Source: Agrypnia vestita
Lineage: Eukaryota > Arthropoda > Insecta > Trichoptera > Phryganeidae
Assembly: GCA_016648135.1 (NCBI GenBank)
Contig: JADDOH010008080.1
Coordinates: forward strand, 30,015 to 94,014
Direction of reading: 5' to 3'
Length of the DNA stretch: 64,000 bases
Made by a program: the position numbers and the translations under genes
The notes under the pieces: model-generated
What the model was told of the DNA's origin: nothing
What the model saw: the letters and a program-made list of their open reading frames with translations, nothing else
Database searches by the model: none
Shown: positions 57,985-64,000 of the stretch, piece by piece
Numbering within the stretch: position 1 is the stretch's first letter
Layout of the letters: each line of letters starts with the position of its first letter

Positions 57985-58305
57985 TATACTATATATATAT
58001 GTATTATATATATATTATATATGTACAAAATTAATCTTCTGGACTCCCTCGCGTTTCTCCCGCGAAGTCTCCCACCAATAAGGAGACTTCCATGTCACCC
58101 GCGAACAAGTACGGCTAGTCCGTAACTTTTGAGGCCTTTTTAGCCTTGACAATGGCACGTGATACCGTGTCGAAACGTCGGCCTAGGTCTTCTCAGGGAG
58201 ACCATCTACAGAAAACGCGAGGAAGTCCAGAAGTTACTTTTGTTACATACAATAACGCTCGCGGAAACCTCAAGCAAAACATATATATATGTATATATAA
58301 TATAT
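57985..58305. mobile_element. Inverted-repeat unit with PLE-type motif
   Basis: CTTCTGGACTCCCTCGCGTTT (58036-58056) is mirrored by AAACGCGAGGAAGTCCAGAAG (58218-58238). TA-rich runs flank both sides (57985-58022 and 58277-58305). Inside lies the PLE-like motif at 58144-58181. It looks like an isolated PLE terminal-repeat fragment. Confidence 0.55.
58144..58181 (+). ncRNA. Hammerhead-like motif, degenerate
   Basis: CCTTGACAATGGCACGTGAT then ACCGTGTCGAAACGTCGG. The hairpin (GGCACG / CGTGTC) is followed by GAAACGTCGGCC exactly as in the PLE tails at 60.5 and 62.4 kb, but the CTGATGA box is replaced by TTGACAA. It is probably inactive. Confidence 0.3.
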
Positions 58306-59480
58306 GTGTTTAAATAGAAGTTTTCGCGAAGAGGTATGTGCATGATGAATGTACATTTTTCAGGAACTTCGCGGATTTAAAAAAAGTTATTTTATTTCGG
58401 TTATGCTAGGATAACCATTATCCAGCGGGTCTTTGAAAGTCTCTCTCGGGCTAAATAGAAAGTTTGGGGAGAAGTATAGTTTTTTGAATAGGTTATTAAA
58501 TACAACGTTTTCAAAAAGATAATAAATTCATGATCCATCTCCTATATTGCAGTATCCAAAAAATCATGATTAAATCAATATTTTATTTTACACGCATACT
58601 AAGAGAATTTCATTTTTATTAATATAAAAATATTCAAAAAATTACCCCTTATACTGAAGAATTATAATAAATTAAATCGTATAGACTGTTAAAAGATATT
58701 TTTATTTCTAAACCAGACTTCGGTTGGACAACAACCACGTTGGTCTTGAGATTATGCTCCCGTTAGTTCATACAAATATATCTTAAAATTTTAATACTTA
58801 AACTTTGTCTAAGTGTTAATAAAGGGAAGATACCCGTAAAAAGAATGCATTTTAGAAATCCCATATCGCGCGAATAACTGTAAATCCAGAAAATAAACAT
58901 TTAAATCATTTTAAAATGTTTGAATTTGAATGTCGCCATTTTTCTTTCTAATGTTTTTTCTATTATTCCTATCTGTTAACAATATGATATAATGACATTG
59001 TTTTGTATGCACACTGAAATTTAGTCTTCCTTTTTAAGGAAATGAGATGCACTTTTTAATTATTCACCCAAAAATAATCGTTATATGTTAATAAATAGTG
59101 ATGTGAAATCTTTTAAATCGTCCTTTTTTACGTGTTTTTACTTTGACCGAAAAATTTTCGGTAAAACGATATTACATAATTTTAAGTTTTTTAAAAAGTA
59201 TTTTCAATTAAGTATTTCAATGTTTAACATAAGTTCACCCGATTCCACTTTCAATAAATCTTTTCAAGAAACTTGGAAGAAAAAACGTTTAGGTAGGAGG
59301 TTTGATAAAAAATTAATTTTATGAAGGAAACAATAAAATGTGTAACAATCTATATGAGGTAAAAAATTTAAATTAAATATCGTATTGGAATTTAGGTTAC
59401 TATGAAAAAATGAGAAATGAAATATATAATTGAAAATTAATTAGGATTTTGTTTTATACAAGATGTAACAGAGCTAGTCC
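58306..59480. other. No gene supported
   Basis: AT-rich with chance frames of up to 79 codons. Confidence 0.45.
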
Positions 59481-59522
59481 AAAATTTTACAGGAATCCAC
59501 TTTACAAGTAGATTCCTGTAAA
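59481..59522. repeat. Inverted repeat
   Basis: TTTTACAGGAATC and GATTCCTGTAAA enclose about 13 bases. Confidence 0.8.
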
Positions 59523-59999
59523 TTTAATGAGCCGAAAATGTTGAAGCAATAAGCAATACTCTAATACTAAAAATTATGGAGGTAAACGACTTCAAATTTG
59601 CATTTTTTTTAAATATTTCTAGCTTATCTTTTGTCAAACTTTGGATTGTTATTAAAAAGTAACTTATATGGGTTATTAAAAATACACTCGCTTCAATACA
59701 AATCAAAAAAATGTTTAATTATTTTGCTCCAACACCTTGCAGAATTAAAAAAAAAAAATTTTACAAAGTTATTATCATTTTATTGGACTTGTATTAATGC
59801 GAATGAATTTTAAATATTCGATATAAGTCACTTTCATGAAAGTCTTACGTCTTACAAAAGATATTTAAGATTTTTTTAATTTCTATATTCTCTTTATACT
59901 TAATTATATTTTCACGGGTTTAGTACGACTAGTAATTAATAAGAACCCTTGCGTTACCGCGCAACATGAGCCGAGCACTGCTTGTTTGTCACATTCTAA
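59523..59999. other. No feature seen
   Basis: AT-rich, no supported feature. Confidence 0.45.
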
Positions 60000-60547
60000 A
60001 TATCTAAAGTTGTCATTCCAGCAAGGTACGGACAGACAACGAAATTATTATATTTAGATATTTGAGGTTACAACTCGATAAAATAATCGATAAAGATCAG
60101 CGTAGACTTTTCCAAATCAATGCTTTGAGCGTCATCAGTATATAATTTTGTCTTTATTTTAATTTTTAAGTATAACTTCAGTTCGATCGTGGCATTCGAT
60201 GCGTTCGGTAGTTCCTGTGTGTACCAGTGTTAGCGTTTCGTATTGTTGCATCCTACAGATCTATGCGCTTTGATAAGCGCTCAGATAAGGAATTTAATTT
60301 TTGTTCTATCATTCCATTATAATACTTTTGTTTAATTATTATATTTTTTATTGTTGTTTCATATAAAGGAAGTTTGTATCGGGGAATACGACTCCCTTGA
60401 TTTTGTTGATATATTTTTTGTTTTTTCACGTTTGTGTTTACTGGGGTATTATGCCGTGTTGTTACGACCTTTCGGGCCGACGTTTCGGATCCCATTGCAG
60501 GGTCCATCATCAGGGCTGATGTGTTGTCTTGAATATTGGTGTTGTGG
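60000..60547 (-). mobile_element. PLE 3' noncoding region, minus copy
   Basis: Downstream of the stop at 60548 the minus strand carries the hammerhead-like motif (60477-60514). About 375 bp absent from the plus copy follows. A final block at 60000-60055 (AATATAATAATTTCGTTGTC and CTGGAATxACAACTT) matches 62530-62585 in reverse. A second, weaker CTGATGA word lies near 60138. The 375-bp block may be a terminal-repeat segment lost from the plus copy. Confidence 0.7.
60477..60514 (-). ncRNA. Hammerhead-like motif in PLE tail
   Basis: Minus strand: CCTGATGA, unpaired T, hairpin GGACCC-TGCAAT-GGGATCC with one bulged A, then GAAACGTCGGCC. It is identical to the plus copy at 62434-62472. Confidence 0.45.
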
Positions 60548-61744
60548 TTAAGTATCGGCTTGCAATACCGTGCCGAAGTCATGATGTGTTGTATTGTGTT
60601 GTATGTATGATTCATCTGTTGCCTGATCACTATCTCTGCGGAGTCTGCGACGAGAATGACTTTGAAGCGCCGGATACCAAGATGTTTTTAATTTGAGACC
60701 ATCATCCCTATTAATGTTTATCGGATGCTTGTAGATTTCTAGTGCTTCCTTGATAAGACGCGCATGGTGACTCTTAGGCTTTCCAAGGATTTTCGGTTCG
60801 AATGCAAAATGATGGCCGGTATCCAGAAAATGCTCAGCCAGTGCTGATTTTTCTGGATGACCGAGTTTGCATGCCCGTTTGTGCTCGTTGACCCTTTTGG
60901 AAATGGTACGCGCCGTTTGCCCCACGTATACTTTATCGCAGTCTTGACAATCGAGTCTATACACACCGTCTGTTTCTAAGCGATCTCGATCCTTCGCTGA
61001 TCTCAACATATCCTTAATTTTGAAGTTGGTACCAAAAACTGTCTTAATGTCTCTTTTCTTGAGAGCTCTGGCAATTCTGTCTGTAACGCTTTGGACAAAA
61101 GGCAGAAAGGCGATGCCTTTGCACTCAGGTTCTGTATGTTTTTCAGGGCGAACAGACCTCGTACTTATGACGCGTTGTATCTGTCGCTTCTGGTAACCAT
61201 TGCCTTCCAGTGCGTCGCTGAGTGTTATCATTTCCTCCTGTAGATATTCATCTTGGCATATCCTTTTGGCCCTCGTGGCCAAAGTGTTGATGAGACCTCT
61301 TTTTTGAGCAGGATGATGGTGGGAGTTCGCATGTAGATAACGGTTTGTATGTGTAGGTTTCCTATAAACTCTGTGTCCGAAACTCCCATCGGCTATCTTT
61401 TTTATTTCAACATCAAGAAAAGGCAGCACGTTGTCTTTCTCTATCTCCATGGTGAACTTCAGGTTCTTATGTAGTGAATTGAGGTGTTCCAAAAAATCAC
61501 CTAGTTTGTCTTCACCATGCGGCCAGATTGCAAACACGTCATCGACGTATCTCTACCAGACCTTCGGAGTAAAGGATGCTGTGTCCAGTGCTGTTTCTTC
61601 AAATTTCTCCATAAAAAAGTAAGCAATCACCGGAGAAAGTGGATTACCCATCGCTACGCCTTCCACTTGTTGGAAGAGCTCACCTTGGAAAGAAAAGTAT
61701 CCACTCGTCAGGCAGTGCTCAAACAGTGCGCAGATGTCTTTATA
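60548..61744 (-). pseudogene. Penelope-like element: RT fragment plus GIY-YIG endonuclease
   Basis: The minus strand, from about 61740, encodes the RT part (FEHCLTSGYFSFQGELFQQV, then EGVAMGNPLSPVIAYFFMEK). An in-frame TAG at 61553-61555 replaces a tryptophan just before the catalytic box RYVDDVFAIWPHGEDKL. The open frame 61537-60548 (329 codons) continues with FTMEIEKDNVLPFLDVEIKK, a linker rich in basic residues, and the C-terminal endonuclease. The latter has GVYRLDCQDCDKVYVGQTAR (the GVY...YVG core of GIY-YIG), then ISKRVNEHKRACK, ALAEHFLDTGHHF and ALEIYKHPININRDDG. A CxxC-type cysteine pair lies in the YRLDCQDC segment. The element is 5'-truncated: RT motifs upstream of the fingers are missing. 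It is the longest open frame in the window and differs from the plus copy at few residues. Confidence 0.9.
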
Positions 61745-61795
61745 ATGAAGACATTTATGATGACATCATAAATGTCTTCATCATAAAGACATCTG
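61731..61795. repeat. 65-bp palindrome joining the two PLE copies
   Basis: It runs from CAGATGTCTTTATAATGAAG to CTTCATCATAAAGACATCTG. The two 32-base halves are complementary except for one A/G position, with the centre at about 61763. Both PLE copies point away from it. Confidence 0.92.
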
Positions 61796-62520
61796 TTCGC
61801 CCTGAAAAACATACAGAACTTGAGTGCAAAGGCATCGCCTTTCTGCCTTTTGTCCAAAGCGTTACAGACAGAATTGCCAGAGCTCTCAAGAAAAGAGACA
61901 TTAAGACAGTTTTTGGTACCAACTTCAAAATTAAGGATATGTTGAGATCAGCGAAGGATCGAGATCGCTTAGAAACAGACGGTGTGTACAGACTCGATCG
62001 TCAAGACTGCGATAAAGTATACGTGGGGCAAACGGCGCGTACCATTTCCAAAAGGGTCAACGAGCACAAACGGGCATGCAAACTCGGTCATCCAGAAAAA
62101 TCAGCACTGGCTGAGCATTTTCTGGATACCGGCCATCATTTTGCATTCAAACCGAAAATCCTTGGAAAGCCTAAGAGTCACCATGCGCGTCTTATCAAGG
62201 AAGCACTAGAAATCTACAAGCATCCGATAAACATTAATAGAGATGATGGTCTCAAATTAAAAACATCTTGGTATCCGGCGCTTCAAAGTCATTCTCGTCG
62301 CAGACTCCGCAGAGATAGTGATCAGACAACAGATGAATCATACATACAACACAATACAACACATCATGACTTCGGCACGGTATTGCAAGCCGATACATAA
62401 CCACAACACCAACATTCAAGACAACACATCAGCCCTGATGATGGACCCTGCAATGGGATCCGAAACGTCGGCCCGAAAGGTCGTAACAACACGGCATAAT
62501 ACCCCAGTAAACACAAACTT
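61790..62520 (+). pseudogene. Penelope-like element, inverted partner copy
   Basis: From about 61790 to the stop at 62400 the plus strand encodes SVRPEKHTELECKGIAFLPF through the GIY-YIG endonuclease (GVYRLDRQDCDKVYVGQTAR) to the same C-terminus as the minus copy. Visible differences are few: PECKG/LECKG, LDCQ/LDRQ, FEPK/FKPK and DQA/DQT. The RT domain is entirely missing; the copy starts where the linker begins. The open frame extends upstream to 61639 only because it reads through the palindrome and antisense of the other copy. The first cysteine of the YRLDCQDC pair is arginine here. The 3' noncoding part, with the motif at 62434, is shared to about 62518. Confidence 0.9.
62434..62472 (+). 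ncRNA. Hammerhead-like motif in PLE tail, plus copy
   Basis: CCTGATGA, unpaired T, hairpin GGACCC-TGCAAT-GGGATCC, then GAAACGTCGGCC. Identical to the minus copy at 60477-60514. Confidence 0.45.
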
Positions 62521-62590
62521 GAAGATAAATATAATAATTTCGTTGTCAGTCGGTTCCTAACTTACTGGAATTACAACTTAAGCTAATCGG
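62521..62590 (+). repeat. Arm end of the inverted PLE unit
   Basis: AAATATAATAATTTCGTTGTC and CTGGAATTACAACTT match 60000-60055 in inverted orientation, after a jump of about 375 bp relative to the minus arm. Confidence 0.65.
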
Positions 62591-64000
62591 AGTATGACAG
62601 GCAACCAGCGCACGGGCTATTTTACACGCAAGAGTCGTTATTAATTATTATGTTCCTTGATTTTTCACTTTAGATATAATTGAGACAAAAGTATTTGTAA
62701 CCGCTTAATAAGCCAGAGCTGAGTTTTAAAATTAATATTTTCGTCAAATGCTTCTAAAACACATAAACTTGCTTTCAATTTTATTGTCAAATTGTCAAAT
62801 TAACACTCTTTGCCAGAGAACCGTATTAAAAAACATTCAAAGTGGCGCTTTTTCTTCTATTCTGGAACAAACTTTTTTCGTATTTCCCAAAACAAAACAT
62901 CACATTTTAAAAAGAATATTCTAGCACTAAATTTAAAGAAAGATCTGTCAAACACAATTTCATTGTAAACCAATAATGCTATGTCGCACAAAGTCGCTAC
63001 ACTAATTATGCATTTTTAATTGCTGCTTAAATATGTAACTGATTTGGAGACAACATTCCTATAATGACATTTGTTAAACATCGACATTTTAAGCGTTTGA
63101 CACATACCGCCATCTTTATTCTGTGCATACCGCGCATGCCCAATGAGCCACCGGATTGGCCACCACCAAAATAAGAAATGGCCAAATTCACATATTATTC
63201 TAAAACACGTATACGTTTATTGTAAACTAGAAGTAAACGTGTATAAATATTGCTACGTTATCTAAAGCTGGCACGTACACTGATTTCCCGCTAATGCAAT
63301 TTTATTATACAGCATGTATAAAAAAAATTGTTTTATATTATTTTAACCAATTAAAAATGCAATGTTTTTAAAGGCACTTAGTATAACAATCTGTGCTATT
63401 CTAGCAGCATTGAGCAATATTGAGATGTCAAATCTTTATCCCAATCTTGACAGGTGTGTATAATATTGTATTGCCGCCAATTTCGATGTTTTAAGTTTGA
63501 CATGTTTGAAATGAATGAACTCAATCAATTAGAAAGCTGCCGCCCGGCAAATGCCGCCCTGAGTTTTATTTAATCATTTAGTTTTAAAATAATTAAAATT
63601 CTTACGCCACGTCAGTATTATGACATTTATAAAAAACTACGTCTTGCCAATAGTATGACAATTTACTGGAATCGTAAGACAGAATTTACTGAAATATTAG
63701 AGAATATGTGCCGATTACCGCGGCACGTATGATAATAAATTCTACAATTAATTCGATAAAAAACCGATGGGTTCAAACCAAACAGGGAATAAAACAAAAC
63801 ATCAGCCTGTATTTCGTATTATTTCGTAATAGTAGTAAAAACAAAACAATAACAGTCTCTCTCACGCTCATAAGCTTGACCGCGTGTGAGAGAGATGGAG
63901 AGATTTTTCGAGATCCGTATGCAATGCGACTTCACCCCGTGCGCTTGCGCGGGTGACAGGGCGGGAAATATGTGTACATGCCAGCTTTAGTCAAACGACC
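62591..64000. other. Apparently unique flank
   Basis: No coding frame is supported. A hairpin at about 63857-63896 pairs TCTCTCTCACGC with GCGTGTGAGAGAGA around AAGCTT. The last 100 bp are GC-richer (CCCGTGCGCTTGCGCGGG at about 63936-63953, itself an inverted repeat). Confidence 0.4.

Noticed and set aside
61639..61789. Upstream 50 codons of the plus PLE frame as a true N-terminus
   Set aside because: They read through the palindrome and antisense of the minus PLE copy, so they are an artefact of the inverted arrangement.

Overview
The window is AT-rich animal nuclear DNA made almost entirely of decayed mobile elements. No intact host gene, rRNA gene or free-standing tRNA gene could be supported. 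Nearly every open frame over 60 codons is either chance or part of a broken transposon. The repertoire suggests an insect, most likely a moth or butterfly: a mariner DD34D transposase, a Tc1-type transposase, a P-element/THAP remnant, Penelope-like (PLE) elements with GIY-YIG endonuclease, R1-clade and RTE-like LINEs, and two tRNA-headed SINE families. The species call is inference; nothing in the sequence fixes it.

Layout. 0-6.5 kb: repeat family A (single and tandem copies), a LINE C-terminus, SINE-1 and SINE-2, a foldback element (family B) and a PLE endonuclease fragment. 6.5-15 kb: a Tc1 transposase pseudogene and a 3-kb R1-clade LINE remnant with a SINE abutting its 3' end. 15-24 kb: an unrecognised broken coding region (16.5-18.2 kb), a 1.1-kb foldback element bounded by TTAA, and an RT tail. 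24-35 kb: a second family B copy, LINE 3' ends, SINEs and an RTE-like reverse transcriptase. 35-42 kb: foldbacks carrying a PLE-type motif, a GCATGC-rich element with terminal inverted repeats, a minisatellite, a P-element/THAP remnant and an RT fragment. 42-52 kb: another R1 fragment, a TIR element, a possible solo LTR, a large minisatellite with a hAT-like insertion, a LINE abutted by a truncated mariner, and a hAT-like element containing a family B copy. 52-64 kb: foldback elements, RT tails, unique stretches, and a head-to-head pair of nearly identical PLE copies joined by a 65-bp palindrome.

The elements do not form a pathway; they are a layered record of insertions. The youngest event appears to be the inverted PLE pair near 60-62.6 kb, because the two copies differ at only a few residues. 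The most interesting recurring signal is a short hammerhead-ribozyme-like motif (CTGATGA, hairpin, GAAAC) in several otherwise unrelated PLE tails. Several nonautonomous families here have long inverted arms and could give rise to double-stranded RNA if transcribed. All coordinates of degraded elements are approximate because they were aligned by eye.
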